Source: Seonamhaeicola sp. ML3 (GTDB lineage: Bacteria > Bacteroidota > Bacteroidia > Flavobacteriales > Flavobacteriaceae). From it: 64,000 nt of DNA. The translations under genes were made by a program, and so were the position numbers. Shown piece after piece: positions 1-8,832 of this stretch (positions are counted from its first letter, which is position 1; each line of letters begins with the position of its first letter). Below the pieces are notes generated by a model. The model did not search any database and had not been told where the DNA came from. It worked only from the letters and a program-made list of their open reading frames with translations. The stretch is taken from contig NZ_CP096884.1 of assembly GCF_023273855.1 (NCBI RefSeq), positions 1,736,001 through 1,800,000 on the forward strand, written 5' to 3'.

Positions 1-343
1 AGTTTTTGTCTGTGATGGTAAATCCAATAACCTCATGGAAATAAAATTTGTCACCTTCTAATTTAGGCAGTAATTCCAAAGGAAGATACAGTTCGGTTTT
101 TATAAGCATATCTGCATCTGCTTCAGTATCGACATCTTCAAATTTTATTCTGAGAAGGTCCGATTTATGAAGTTGTGATTTTTCAATAAAAAAAGGTACT
201 AAGTTGTTTTTCAATTCTATAAATATGGCATCAAGATTGTCATATAGGTCGGGTTGGTCTGTATCCAGTTTGGCCAGAACCTCTCCTTTAAAGCTATATT
301 TCTTTACAATTTTGCCTAAGTAAAAATAGTCGTCTTTTTTCAT
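1..343 (-). CDS. rimM: Ribosome maturation factor RimM, 3' part outside the window
   Basis: The minus strand from the ATG at 341-343 gives an open frame of 114 codons that runs off the window. It begins with [15 protein letters not shown], the typical RimM N-terminal beta-barrel, and continues through [13 protein letters not shown] towards the linker before the PRC-barrel. RimM binds the 30S head near S19 and helps the maturation of 16S rRNA. It lies downstream of rpsP on the same strand, as in the classic rpsP-rimM order, but a terminator-like hairpin and a palindromic repeat separate the two here. The C-terminal PRC-barrel is not visible, so completeness cannot be judged. Confidence 0.88.
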   Translation of the reverse strand, partial: MKKDDYFYLGKIVKKYSFKGEVLAKLDTDQPDLYDNLDAIFIELKNNLVPFFIEKSQLHKSDLLRIKFEDVDTEADADMLIKTELYLPLELLPKLEGDKFYFHEVIGFTITDKN

Positions 344-363
344 GACAAATCAATTTATTATTT

Positions 364-432
364 GTCACCCTGAACTTGTTTCAGGGTCTTGTTTTTAAAT
401 TTAACAGATGCTGAAACAAGTTCAGCATGACA
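364..432. repeat. Dispersed palindromic repeat in the rpsP-rimM spacer
   Basis: Two adjacent hairpins share a core. CCCTGA...TCAGGG is followed after about 18 bp by ATGCTGAA...TTCAGCAT. The inner arms GAACTTGTTTCAG (372-384) and CTGAAACAAGTTC (411-423) are perfect inverted copies, so the whole block can also fold on itself. Elements with this CACCCTGAACTTGTTTCAGGG core are, from general knowledge, common between genes in Flavobacteriaceae. The block occupies almost the entire leader of rimM. Confidence 0.75.
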
Positions 433-440
433 CGGGTTTG

Positions 441-472
441 TTTAAATAAAAAATCCCGCCAATGGCGGGATT
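441..472 (-). terminator. Rho-independent terminator after rpsP
   Basis: AATCCCGCC (452-460) and GGCGGGATT (464-472) form a 9-bp GC-rich stem with a 3-nt loop. On the minus strand it is followed by a T-rich tract. It lies directly after the rpsP stop and before rimM, so rimM may be read only by read-through or from its own promoter. Confidence 0.8.
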
Positions 473-493
473 AAAAGTATAAAAATTTAATTT

Positions 494-1051
494 TTATGCT
501 TCTTCTTCGTTTTGCTCTGGAGCAGCTTCCTCTGCAGGAGCTTCTTCAGTAGCCTCAGCTGTTACTTCTTCAGCAACTTCTTCCTCTGCAGCTTCTTCTT
601 CAATAGGAGCAGCAGCAGCGATTCTAGCTTCGTTAACTGCTTTTTCAGCAGCTAATGCTTCAGCCTTAGCTTTAGCTTCAGCTTCAGATAAACCGTCAGC
701 TTTAGCTTGTACTTTTGCAGCTTTTTCTTCTAACCAAGCATTAAATTTTTCTTCAGCTTGCTCTTCAGTTAAAGCACCTTTTTTTACACCACCTGCTAAA
801 TGATTCTTTAATAAAGCACCTTTATAAGATAATAATGCTTTAGCAGTATCAGTTGGTTGTGCACCATTTTGTAACCACTTTACAGAACCGTCAACATCTA
901 ATTCAACAGTTGCAGGGTTAGTGTTTGGATTGTAAACACCTAATTTTTCTAAGTATCTACCATCTCTTTTTGAGCGCGAATCCGCAGCTACAATCCAGTA
1001 AAAAGGTTTCCCTTTTTTACCATGTCTTTGTAATCTAATCTTTACTGGCAT
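494..1051 (-). CDS. rpsP: 30S ribosomal protein S16 with long acidic tail
   Basis: The first 80 or so residues ([20 protein letters not shown] onward, with [10 protein letters not shown]) are a standard S16, which binds 16S rRNA in the body of the 30S subunit. The protein is 185 residues, about twice the usual length of 80-90. The extra C-terminal half is low-complexity, rich in Ala and Glu, with repeated EEA/AEE runs. Extended S16 tails are known from Bacteroidota, so this is probably a lineage feature and not a fusion. It is followed by a terminator and then rimM on the same strand. Confidence 0.96.
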   Translation of the reverse strand: MPVKIRLQRHGKKGKPFYWIVAADSRSKRDGRYLEKLGVYNPNTNPATVELDVDGSVKWLQNGAQPTDTAKALLSYKGALLKNHLAGGVKKGALTEEQAEEKFNAWLEEKAAKVQAKADGLSEAEAKAKAEALAAEKAVNEARIAAAAPIEEEAAEEEVAEEVTAEATEEAPAEEAAPEQNEEEA

Positions 1052-1098
1052 AATAATTAATTATTTGAGGTTCCCGACCTCTGTTATTAATGAGGGCG

Positions 1099-1106
1099 CA
1101 AATATA
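1099..1106 (-). promoter_or_regulatory. Candidate -7 box for rpsP
   Basis: On the minus strand the sequence reads TATATTTG, a match to the Bacteroidota TAnnTTTG element, about 48 bp upstream of the rpsP start. No clear TTTG lies at the expected -33 position, so the call is tentative. Confidence 0.4.
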
Positions 1107-1283
1107 CTGTAATATTTTTAATAATCAGTGCTTTAGTTGTTTAAAAATACTATTTATGTGATTGAGGATAGGCCTGTTTAAAACTCATGATAACTTCAGC
1201 TTAAAATATCAAGATTGATATGTATTTTTATATACTTCGTTTTTTTCAAAACGATTAAACAAATCAACGAATAAACTTTAAGC

Positions 1284-4200
1284 ATGTACTTAATCTTTGA
1301 TACCGAAACTACCGGATTGCCCAAGCGATGGGATGCGCCAATTACAGATGTAGATAATTGGCCAAGGTGTATTCAAATTGCTTGGCAGCTTCATGATGCT
1401 ATGGGAAATTGTATAGAGCATCAAGATTATTTAGTACAACCTGAAGGGTTTAATATCCCCTATGATGCTGAGAAAATACATGGTATATCTACCGAGTTGG
1501 CAGAAGAGCAAGGTGTGCCATTGGCAGAGGTTTTAGAAAAATTCAATGTAGTATTAGAAAAATCTAAATTCATTGTCGGGCAGAACGTTAAGTTCGATTT
1601 GAATATTATGGGAGCTGAGTTTGTAAGAGGCGATGTAGCAAACCAATTACAAGAACTCCCGGTTTTAGATACCTGTACCGAGCATACGGCCAATTTATGT
1701 CAGATTCCTGGTGGTCGTGGTGGACGATTCAAGTTGCCAACCTTAACGGAATTACACGAATATTTATTCGATACACCTTTTGCGGAAGCGCATAACGCAA
1801 CAGCCGATGTAGAGGCTACCACGCGCTGTTTTCTAGAATTGGTACGTTTAAAGCAATACTCTCAAGACCAACTTGATGTTGCAGATGATTACTTCGAAAA
1901 GTTTACTGAAGTCAATCCGCAGCCTTTCCAATTAATAGGGTTAAAACACATTAACCTTAAGAAGGAAAGTGCTAAAATTCGGCAGCGTCTTCAAAAATTA
2001 GAACAATCAAAAAATATTGGAGATGAGGTTGTTTCTGATATCGATTTAACCGATGTTGATTTTGTGCATTTACACAATCACTCACAGTTTTCGGTATTAC
2101 AATCTACTATGAGTATCTCTGATGTTGTTGCGGCAGCGGCTTCTCATAACATGCCAGCTGTAGCATTGACCGACCACGGGAATATGATGGGCGCTTTCCA
2201 TTTTATAAATGCGGTTAATAAACAAAATAGTGGGATAAAAGCTGCTATTGAAGAGGCCGAAGAAAAAGGAGAGACTACCAACAAAAAAATAATAAAGCCT
2301 ATTATTGGTTGTGAGTTTTTTGTTTGTGAAGACCATAAAGATAAATCCAGAAAAGATAACGGTTACCAAATCGTATTGTTGGCCAAGAACAAAAACGGAT
2401 ACCATAATTTAGCAAAGTTATCGTCACATGCCTTTGTAGATGGGTTTTACTACGTGCCAAGGATTGATAAAAAATTAATTCAACAGTACAAAGAAGATGT
2501 TATTGTGCTTACTGGGAATCTTTACGGAGAGGTGCCGAGTAAGGTTTTAAATATTGGAGAGAATCAGGCCGAAGAAGCTTTGATTTGGTGGAAAAATGAA
2601 TTTGGCGACGATTTGTATATGGAGCTTATGCGCCATAATCAAGAAGATGAAAATCGGGTGAATGATACATTGGTGAAATTGGCTAGAAAGCATGATGTAA
2701 AGCTGATTGCTACCAATAATACCTACTATCAAAAACAGGAAGATGCCAATGCGCATGATATTTTATTGTGTGTAAAAGATGGAGAAAAACAAGCAACGCC
2801 AATTGGAAGAGGTCGAGGATATCGATATGGTTTACCAAATCAGGAGTACTATTTTAAGTCTTCTGATGAAATGAAGGCACTTTTTAAGGACCTACCGGAA
2901 GCTATCTTAAACACACAAGAAGTTGTTGAAAAAATTGAAGGGTTTCAGTTGGCTCGAGACGTATTATTACCTGCTTTTGATATTCCAGAAGAGTTTAGGC
3001 ATGAAGAAGATTTAGTTGATGGTGGTAAGCGAGGAGAAAACGCCTATTTAAAACATTTAGTTTATGAAGGCGCCAAAAAACGTTATGGAGAACCATTAAC
3101 TGAAGAGGTTGAAGAACGCTTGGATTTTGAGCTTAATGTAATTGAAAACACAGGGTATCCAGGATATTTCTTGATTGTAGAAGATTTTATTCGCGAAGCA
3201 AGGAATATGGATGTGTCTGTTGGGCCGGGTCGTGGATCGGCCGCTGGTTCTGTAGCAGCCTATTGCCTTTGGATTACCAATATAGACCCTATGAAGTACG
3301 ATTTGCTTTTTGAGCGTTTCTTAAATCCAGACCGTATTAGTATGCCCGATATAGATATTGACTTTGATGATGAAGGCCGAAGCCGGGTAATGGACTATGT
3401 TATTGAAAAGTATGGAGCCAATCAGGTGGCACAGATCATAACTTACGGTACTATGGCAGCTAAGTCGTCTATACGTGATACCGCTCGTGTATTGGATTTG
3501 CCGCTTTTTGATGCTGATAGAATTGCCAAGCTAATACCTAATATGTCTAAACTGAACAAGATTTTTGGTTTAGATGAAAAAGGCTTGGCTAGCAAGTTTA
3601 GAGCAGAGGAATTAGAAAAAGTAAATCAGCTTTTAAATATTTCCGAAGGAAGTGATTTAGAAGCCGAAACCGTAAATACCGCAAGAGCTTTAGAAGGTTC
3701 GGTAAGAAATACGGGAATCCATGCCTGTGGGGTGATTATCACACCAGATGATATAACCAAATTCGTTCCGGTTTCTGTGGCCAAAGATTCCGATTTATAT
3801 GTCACTCAGTTTGATAACTCTGTGGTAGAATCGGCAGGTCTTTTAAAAATGGACTTCCTTGGGTTAAAGACATTAACTCTCATTAAGGATACTGTAAAAA
3901 TTGTAAAAGCCAAGCACGGGATTCAGTTAGATCCTGAAAGTTTTCCGCTGGATGATGAAAAAACGTATGCGCTATTCCAAAGAGGTGAAACCGTAGGGGT
4001 GTTCCAATACGAATCTCCCGGAATGCAGAAACACCTCCGTGATTTAAAGCCTACGGTGTTTGAAGATCTTATTGCCATGAACGCCTTGTATCGTCCTGGA
4101 CCAATGGAATATATTCCTAGCTTCGTTAGGCGTAAGCATGGCGATGAAGAGATTACCTATGATTTACCAGCCATGGAAGAGTATCTTAAGGAAACCTATG

Positions 4201-5666
4201 GAATTACGGTTTATCAAGAGCAGGTGATGTTACTGTCTCAGAGTTTGGCTGATTTTACCAAAGGTGAAGCCGATGTACTTAGAAAGGCGATGGGTAAAAA
4301 GCAGATTGCCGTACTGGATAAAATGAAACCTAAGTTTATCGAGCAAGCCAGCGCCAATGGTCATGATGCTAAGATTCTTGAAAAGGTTTGGAAAGACTGG
4401 GAAGCCTTTGCAAGTTACGCCTTTAATAAATCGCACTCAACGTGTTATGCTTGGATTGCTTATCAAACAGCCTACCTAAAAGCACACTATCCAGCCGAAT
4501 ATATGGCCGCGGTACTATCTAATAACATGAACGATATAAAGTCGGTTACGTTTTTTATGGAGGAATGTAAGCGTATGAAGTTAAACGTTCTTGGACCAGA
4601 TATTAACGAGAGCTATTATAAATTTTCTGTAAATAAAGACAACGCTGTTCGCTTTGGAATGGGAGCTATTAAAGGTGTGGGGCATGGTGCTGTAATGACT
4701 ATTGTAGATAACAGAAAAGAAGGAGGTCCATACAAGTCTATTTTCGATTTCGCCAAGCGTATCGACCTCAGAGCCGCCAATAAAAAAGCGTTTGAAAATT
4801 TAGCTTTAGCAGGTGGTTTCGATTGTTTTGATCAAACACACCGAGCGCAATATTTCCACAAAGAAGGGGATGCTACTTTCCTTGAAATGGTTATTAAGTA
4901 TGCGCAAAAACACAAAGAAAACGAGAGCTCTGCTCAAGTAAGTTTGTTTGGGGAGTCTAGTGAGGTACAAATTGCAGAGCCTGCTGTTCCGCCATGTGAG
5001 GATTGGGGTACCATGGAAAAGCTTTCTAAGGAACGAGAAGTAGTAGGTATCTATATTTCAGGGCATCCGTTAGATGATTTTAAAACCGAAATGAAGACCT
5101 TCTGCAATGCCACCGTTGGTGTGTTTAATGATTTGCATCCGTATGTAAACAGGGAATTAGTTTTTGGTGGTGTAGTAACAGATGTACAGCATCGTGTAAG
5201 TAAACAAGGAAAAGGTTGGGCGTTATTCACTGTAGAAGATTATACAGATAGTTATGAGTTCAGAATTTTTGGCGAGGAGTACCTCAAGTTCAGGCACTTT
5301 TTAATGATCAATAATTTCGTGTTTGTTAAAGCCTTTGTAAGAGAAGGTTGGGTCAATAAAGACACTGGTAAGAAGAGTGATCCAAGACTTCAGTTTAACA
5401 ACTTTCAATTGTTACAGGATGTGATGGAACAGTATACCAAGAAACTATCACTACAATTAAATATTAATGATTTAAAGGAAAATAAGATTCTTGAGATAAA
5501 AGATTTATTGAACATGCACCCAGGTAATCAAGCCTTGAATTTCGTGGTTTATGACACCAAAGAGAAAGTAAAACTCAATATGCCCAGTAGAAAACAAAAG
5601 GTAAAAGTATCCCAAGAGCTACTGAATGAATTGGAAGAACAACATATTCACTATAAGTTGAATTAA
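1284..5666 (+). CDS. dnaE: DNA polymerase III alpha subunit with fused N-terminal 3'-5' exonuclease
   Basis: At 1460 residues this is the replicative polymerase. Residues 1-200 are a DEDDh proofreading exonuclease with D6, E8 (DTETTG), D105 (NVKFD), H170 and D175 (HNATAD). A PHP domain starts near 260 (FVHLHNHSQFS). The polymerase core has GPGRGSAAGS near 650 and the catalytic PDIDIDF at 688-694. An OB-fold follows near 1290-1370. Most bacteria carry this exonuclease as separate DnaQ or use the PHP domain; the fusion is, to my knowledge, typical of Bacteroidota. The gene ends one base before the next start, and its 3' end is repeated further downstream as a decayed copy at 6815-7087. Confidence 0.97.
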   Translation: MYLIFDTETTGLPKRWDAPITDVDNWPRCIQIAWQLHDAMGNCIEHQDYLVQPEGFNIPYDAEKIHGISTELAEEQGVPLAEVLEKFNVVLEKSKFIVGQNVKFDLNIMGAEFVRGDVANQLQELPVLDTCTEHTANLCQIPGGRGGRFKLPTLTELHEYLFDTPFAEAHNATADVEATTRCFLELVRLKQYSQDQLDVADDYFEKFTEVNPQPFQLIGLKHINLKKESAKIRQRLQKLEQSKNIGDEVVSDIDLTDVDFVHLHNHSQFSVLQSTMSISDVVAAAASHNMPAVALTDHGNMMGAFHFINAVNKQNSGIKAAIEEAEEKGETTNKKIIKPIIGCEFFVCEDHKDKSRKDNGYQIVLLAKNKNGYHNLAKLSSHAFVDGFYYVPRIDKKLIQQYKEDVIVLTGNLYGEVPSKVLNIGENQAEEALIWWKNEFGDDLYMELMRHNQEDENRVNDTLVKLARKHDVKLIATNNTYYQKQEDANAHDILLCVKDGEKQATPIGRGRGYRYGLPNQEYYFKSSDEMKALFKDLPEAILNTQEVVEKIEGFQLARDVLLPAFDIPEEFRHEEDLVDGGKRGENAYLKHLVYEGAKKRYGEPLTEEVEERLDFELNVIENTGYPGYFLIVEDFIREARNMDVSVGPGRGSAAGSVAAYCLWITNIDPMKYDLLFERFLNPDRISMPDIDIDFDDEGRSRVMDYVIEKYGANQVAQIITYGTMAAKSSIRDTARVLDLPLFDADRIAKLIPNMSKLNKIFGLDEKGLASKFRAEELEKVNQLLNISEGSDLEAETVNTARALEGSVRNTGIHACGVIITPDDITKFVPVSVAKDSDLYVTQFDNSVVESAGLLKMDFLGLKTLTLIKDTVKIVKAKHGIQLDPESFPLDDEKTYALFQRGETVGVFQYESPGMQKHLRDLKPTVFEDLIAMNALYRPGPMEYIPSFVRRKHGDEEITYDLPAMEEYLKETYGITVYQEQVMLLSQSLADFTKGEADVLRKAMGKKQIAVLDKMKPKFIEQASANGHDAKILEKVWKDWEAFASYAFNKSHSTCYAWIAYQTAYLKAHYPAEYMAAVLSNNMNDIKSVTFFMEECKRMKLNVLGPDINESYYKFSVNKDNAVRFGMGAIKGVGHGAVMTIVDNRKEGGPYKSIFDFAKRIDLRAANKKAFENLALAGGFDCFDQTHRAQYFHKEGDATFLEMVIKYAQKHKENESSAQVSLFGESSEVQIAEPAVPPCEDWGTMEKLSKEREVVGIYISGHPLDDFKTEMKTFCNATVGVFNDLHPYVNRELVFGGVVTDVQHRVSKQGKGWALFTVEDYTDSYEFRIFGEEYLKFRHFLMINNFVFVKAFVREGWVNKDTGKKSDPRLQFNNFQLLQDVMEQYTKKLSLQLNINDLKENKILEIKDLLNMHPGNQALNFVVYDTKEKVKLNMPSRKQKVKVSQELLNELEEQHIHYKLN

Positions 5667-5667
5667 C

Positions 5668-6813
5668 ATGATTTCTAAGGTTAGAGTTTTATGGTTTTAT
5701 GTTTTTGTTTTTTTGATAGCTGTAGGGTGCAAGAATCAAAAGGATGTCCCTAGGATAAAATCAAATGAAGAGCTTTTCCAATCTGTATTAGATTCTATAT
5801 ACAATCTCAATAAAGATGCTGTTGGATTAATGGCTCATGTAGAATTCCCGGATAAAAATATTTCTTGGAGTGGTGCGGCTGGATTTTCTAAAAGGGACAC
5901 TGAGGCTATTTTAGAGAAAGACCATCCTGTTTTAATTGCAAGCAATACTAAAACCTACGTTGCTGTAACCATATTGCGATTAGTAGAACAAGGAAAAATC
6001 AAGTTAGATAGTAAGATTAATGGCTTTATATCTCCAAATTCTAAACGTTTGTTAGAAGAAAATGGATATATACTAAATACTATTTCAGTTAAGCATTTGC
6101 TTACTCATACCAGCGGCATATTTGATTATGCAGGTTGTGATAAGTTTTTTGAATTTATTATTTCAGAACCAAATAAAAGATGGACTCGAGATGAACAAAT
6201 TCAATTAGCCATGTCTGAAGGGAGACCGCTGGGCAAAGCGGGAGAGGTGTTTTCTTATTCTGATACAAATTATCTTTTGGCAACCGAAATTATTGAAACT
6301 TTAACTGGTCAGGATTTTTATAAGGCCTTGCGGGAATTGTTAGGTTTTGATAGTTTAAATTTAGACGCCACTTGGTTTTCTAGTCTTGAAGACTATCCTA
6401 AACACCTTAAACCGCTGGCATATCAATATTCCACTCAAGAAGGTGTTAATAGCTATACTCTAGATCATTCTTTTGATTTATTTGGTGGAGGGGGATTAGC
6501 GGCTACTACTAAAGACTTAGCGCTGTTCATACAAAATGTTTTTAATAATAAAGTTTTTGAAAATCCAAATACTCAAGAGCTTCTACTCACTACAGTAGAA
6601 ACCAAGCAACCCAAAGAATGGGAGTGTTTCTTGGGTGTTTCACCAATCGAAATTCACGGTATAAAGGGATATGGTCATAATGGATATTGGGGTACCATTG
6701 TTACTTATTTTCCAGAGCTTAATGCTACAATTTCAGTTTTTGTACTTGAAAGGGATAAAAAATATTTAAGAGTTGATACAAGTAATGCATTTTTGGGAAT
6801 TTTAACCAAATAA
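5668..6813 (+). CDS. Serine hydrolase of the beta-lactamase / D,D-peptidase class C type, lipoprotein
   Basis: A 381-residue protein with a lipoprotein signal ending in AVGC (Cys21), so it is probably anchored in the periplasm or outer membrane. The family motifs are SxxK at 92-95 (SNTK), a Tyr-motif YSD at 197-199 and HNG at 337-339 in place of KTG, as in the D-Ala-D-Ala peptidase R61 and esterase EstB group. The substrate cannot be told. These proteins are more often peptidases or esterases than true beta-lactamases. The gene starts one base after the dnaE stop and is followed within a few bases by a second, broken dnaE 3' end, so it looks inserted there. Confidence 0.85.
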   Translation: MISKVRVLWFYVFVFLIAVGCKNQKDVPRIKSNEELFQSVLDSIYNLNKDAVGLMAHVEFPDKNISWSGAAGFSKRDTEAILEKDHPVLIASNTKTYVAVTILRLVEQGKIKLDSKINGFISPNSKRLLEENGYILNTISVKHLLTHTSGIFDYAGCDKFFEFIISEPNKRWTRDEQIQLAMSEGRPLGKAGEVFSYSDTNYLLATEIIETLTGQDFYKALRELLGFDSLNLDATWFSSLEDYPKHLKPLAYQYSTQEGVNSYTLDHSFDLFGGGGLAATTKDLALFIQNVFNNKVFENPNTQELLLTTVETKQPKEWECFLGVSPIEIHGIKGYGHNGYWGTIVTYFPELNATISVFVLERDKKYLRVDTSNAFLGILTK

Positions 6814-6814
6814 A

Positions 6815-7087
6815 AAGACCTCAGTTCAGCAATTATATATTGTTTAAGGGTAGATGGCCCATTATGCCAAGAAGCTACTACTTCAATTAGATTTTAATGA
6901 TTTAAAGGAAAATAGTATTCTTGACATTAAATATTTATTGAAGTTGAATCCAAGAATTTATGTCCTTAATTTCTCGGTTTATTATGATGCTGTGGAAAAA
7001 GTAAAATCTAGCATGCCTTTTAGAAAACTAAAAGTAAAAATATCTCAGGAATTAAAGGATTAACATATTCATTATAAGTTGAATTAA
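6815..7087 (+). pseudogene. Decayed duplicate of the dnaE 3' end
   Basis: This segment aligns with dnaE 5383-5666. After a one-base frameshift near 6852 the frame reads HYAKKLLLQLDFNDLKEN, against QYTKKLSLQLNINDLKEN in the DnaE C-terminus. A 12-base deletion removes four codons, and TAA at 7061-7063 replaces the dnaE Gln codon. After that stop the frame continues with HIHYKLN and TAA, identical to the true DnaE end. A 69-residue frame from 6854 is open but has no start context or independent homology, so a gene remnant is the better reading. Similarity is clear but not high, which points to an old event or a donor from another species. Confidence 0.88.
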
Positions 7088-7170
7088 AATTTTTCAGGTT
7101 TTCAGGGTAGGAATATTTAAAAGTCAATTGTTTTATTACTGAATTGATTAAATTAAATAAAAACATTACC

Positions 7171-8037
7171 ATGAAAAAAATCTTAAGCTTAACATTTGTT
7201 TTATCACTTTTTTTAGTTGCTTGTGATAAAGAAGACACCACCACACAAAATGATTTAAACCTAGAGGCTGCATCGTCTATTGAAACCGAAGTTGCTCTAG
7301 AGGAAACCGAAGAGGTTTTGGATAATATCGCTTTCTACTCTGAAAGTTCTTTTGGTATCTCAACATCTAAGGAGACCGATGATACAAAAGAAGAACGCCC
7401 TGATAAAAATGGTCGTTCAGGATTTTTTAAAGACTGTGCAGACATTACAAAAGAGGAAACCGATAGTACAATTACTACTACCATAGTGTTTACTGGGGAA
7501 TGCGAAGATAAAGATGGGAATGTTATTACAGGAACCATTACGCGAGTAAGAGAGAAAACCGACGACAGCAGAACCAAAACGGTTACGTTTACCGATGTTA
7601 CTATAAACGGACGTGTGGTTAACGGAACAAAACAATATGTGTTTGATCAAGAAAATGCAAACGGTAACCCACAAATGACAGGTTCGGTAGATATTACTGT
7701 AGAGACTGAAAAAGGAACAGTAACGAAAGTAGGTACAAGAACTGTTGAAATTACTGCTGGAGGCGATACTTATTTTTGGTATGACGATGAAAAAACGATT
7801 ACAGGGTCTAGTACTTATACTAATGCCGAAGGAAACACATTAACAGTAACTATAACAACACCTTTAGTTAAGCCAGCAGATTGTAGGTTTATTGCCTCTG
7901 GAGTTAAGGAATACAACAGAAATGGAGAAGTTTCTACTCTAGATTATGGTGATGGAACATGTGATAGAAAAGCTGTGAAAACATTACCAGATGGGACCGT
8001 TAAAGAAATTACAATTGGAAAAAGAAAAAAGAGCTAA
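7171..8037 (+). CDS. Secreted lipoprotein of unknown function
   Basis: The ATG at 7171 is preferred over one at 7144 because it begins a clean lipoprotein signal, MKKILSLTFVLSLFLVAC, with Cys18. The mature 270 residues are rich in Thr, Asp and Glu. They are predicted by eye to be beta-strands, with repeated patterns such as TVTKVGTRTVEIT and a KNGRSGFFKDCADIT segment. Three Cys after the lipobox may form a disulfide. No family is recognised with certainty. The gene stands alone with a strong terminator at 8061-8095. The start codon is the only uncertain boundary. Confidence 0.8.
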   Translation: MKKILSLTFVLSLFLVACDKEDTTTQNDLNLEAASSIETEVALEETEEVLDNIAFYSESSFGISTSKETDDTKEERPDKNGRSGFFKDCADITKEETDSTITTTIVFTGECEDKDGNVITGTITRVREKTDDSRTKTVTFTDVTINGRVVNGTKQYVFDQENANGNPQMTGSVDITVETEKGTVTKVGTRTVEITAGGDTYFWYDDEKTITGSSTYTNAEGNTLTVTITTPLVKPADCRFIASGVKEYNRNGEVSTLDYGDGTCDRKAVKTLPDGTVKEITIGKRKKS

Positions 8038-8060
8038 TGTTAATTAAGTCCCCATTTAGA

Positions 8061-8095
8061 AGAGCCATCAATACTTTTTGATGGCTCTTTTTTTA
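8061..8095 (+). terminator. Rho-independent terminator
   Basis: AAGAGCCATCAA (8061-8072) pairs perfectly with TTGATGGCTCTT (8079-8090), followed by a run of T. It ends the transcript of the lipoprotein at 7171-8037. The stop codon of the convergent minus-strand gene (8093-8095) lies inside the T run. Confidence 0.9.
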
Positions 8096-8506
8096 TTGGC
8101 TTAAGTATGTTTTTAGGTTTTCCTCAAGAAACCTTTTCCAGGTCGAAGAGCAAACCTCATAGCAATGTAAATGAGGTGCTAAACCTATTTGTTGAAATTT
8201 AATTAAGATTTTAGAATCTTGTTTTGTAATCTTCCAATGAAGAGTATGATTAATCCATTCTTTGTTAAATTCGGGTTCTCCAGCTATACATTTCCATACA
8301 AGTTCACGGTAAGGTTGGTATTTCTCAATTTTAAAGGTCCACCAGTAACCATTCTCAAAAGTGATTGTGAATTGTCCGTTGGTTGAAAAGTCAGCTTCAC
8401 TAATTTCACCCCACCAAGAACTCAAACCTTCATTTAGAGCTTTAAATGTTTTTTCTATGCTAGTCTCTACTTCAATTTGAGTTGAAAAATCAGATAAAGG
8501 TTTCAT
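8093..8506 (-). CDS. SRPBCC (AHSA1-like) domain protein
   Basis: A 137-residue protein that fits the START/Bet v1-like fold. It opens with an FSTQIEVETSIEKTFKAL strand-helix, then GLSSWWGEISEADF, FTITFENGYWWTFKIEKYQP and RELVWKC, and ends with a long amphipathic C-terminal helix around WKRFLEENLKTYL. Such domains bind hydrophobic ligands or act as co-chaperone-like modules, and the ligand is unknown here. It is the last gene of a three-gene minus-strand operon. Its ATG overlaps the stop of the ArsR-type gene by one base (TAATG), which suggests translational coupling. Confidence 0.85.
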   Translation of the reverse strand: MKPLSDFSTQIEVETSIEKTFKALNEGLSSWWGEISEADFSTNGQFTITFENGYWWTFKIEKYQPYRELVWKCIAGEPEFNKEWINHTLHWKITKQDSKILIKFQQIGLAPHLHCYEVCSSTWKRFLEENLKTYLSQ

Positions 8507-8832
8507 TACGAGTTTTTTGTGTTTAAGAAATCTTCTAAAGCGTTTAATTTGTCATCCCAGAATTGAGAATAGAATTTAAGCCATTTTTCAACTTCTTTTA
8601 AAGGTTTGGTGTTGGCGTTACAAAACCGTTCACGGCCTAGGGTATTAATATGAACCAAACCGGCATCTTCCAGAGTCTTAATGTGTTTGGTTACACCTTG
8701 GCGGGTCATATCAAACTGATTAGAGATTTGTGTAATAGATAAAGCAGAAGTAGCGATGACCAGAGCGTGAAAAATATCACGTCTTGTTGGATCTGCAATA
8801 GCTTTAAAAAGTTTAGTGATTTTATCCTGCAT
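8506..8832 (-). CDS. ArsR-family winged-helix transcriptional regulator
   Basis: A 108-residue regulator with a winged HTH: FKAIADPTRRDIFHAL, then the recognition helix ITQISNQFDMTRQGVTKHIK and a wing through LEDAGLVHINTLGRER. It has no metal-binding ELCVCDL motif, so it is not a metal sensor of the ArsR/SmtB class. This subgroup usually sits beside SRPBCC proteins, as here. It overlaps the upstream SRPBCC gene by 11 bases and the downstream one by 1. Two identical-architecture inverted repeats upstream of the operon are its probable binding sites, implying self-regulation. Confidence 0.9.
   Translation of the reverse strand: MQDKITKLFKAIADPTRRDIFHALVIATSALSITQISNQFDMTRQGVTKHIKTLEDAGLVHINTLGRERFCNANTKPLKEVEKWLKFYSQFWDDKLNALEDFLNTKNS

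Noticed and set aside
1284-5666. Exonuclease fused to DnaE as a novel fusion
   Set aside because: To my knowledge this N-terminal DEDDh fusion is the usual form in Bacteroidota, so it is noted only as annotation.
5668-6813. True antibiotic-resistance beta-lactamase
   Set aside because: The KTG position reads HNG and the gene is a chromosomal lipoprotein; the family is mostly peptidases and esterases, so no resistance claim is made.
6854-7063. A 69-residue open frame taken as a gene
   Set aside because: It aligns with the dnaE C-terminus with a frameshift before and a stop inside the aligned region, so it is a gene remnant.
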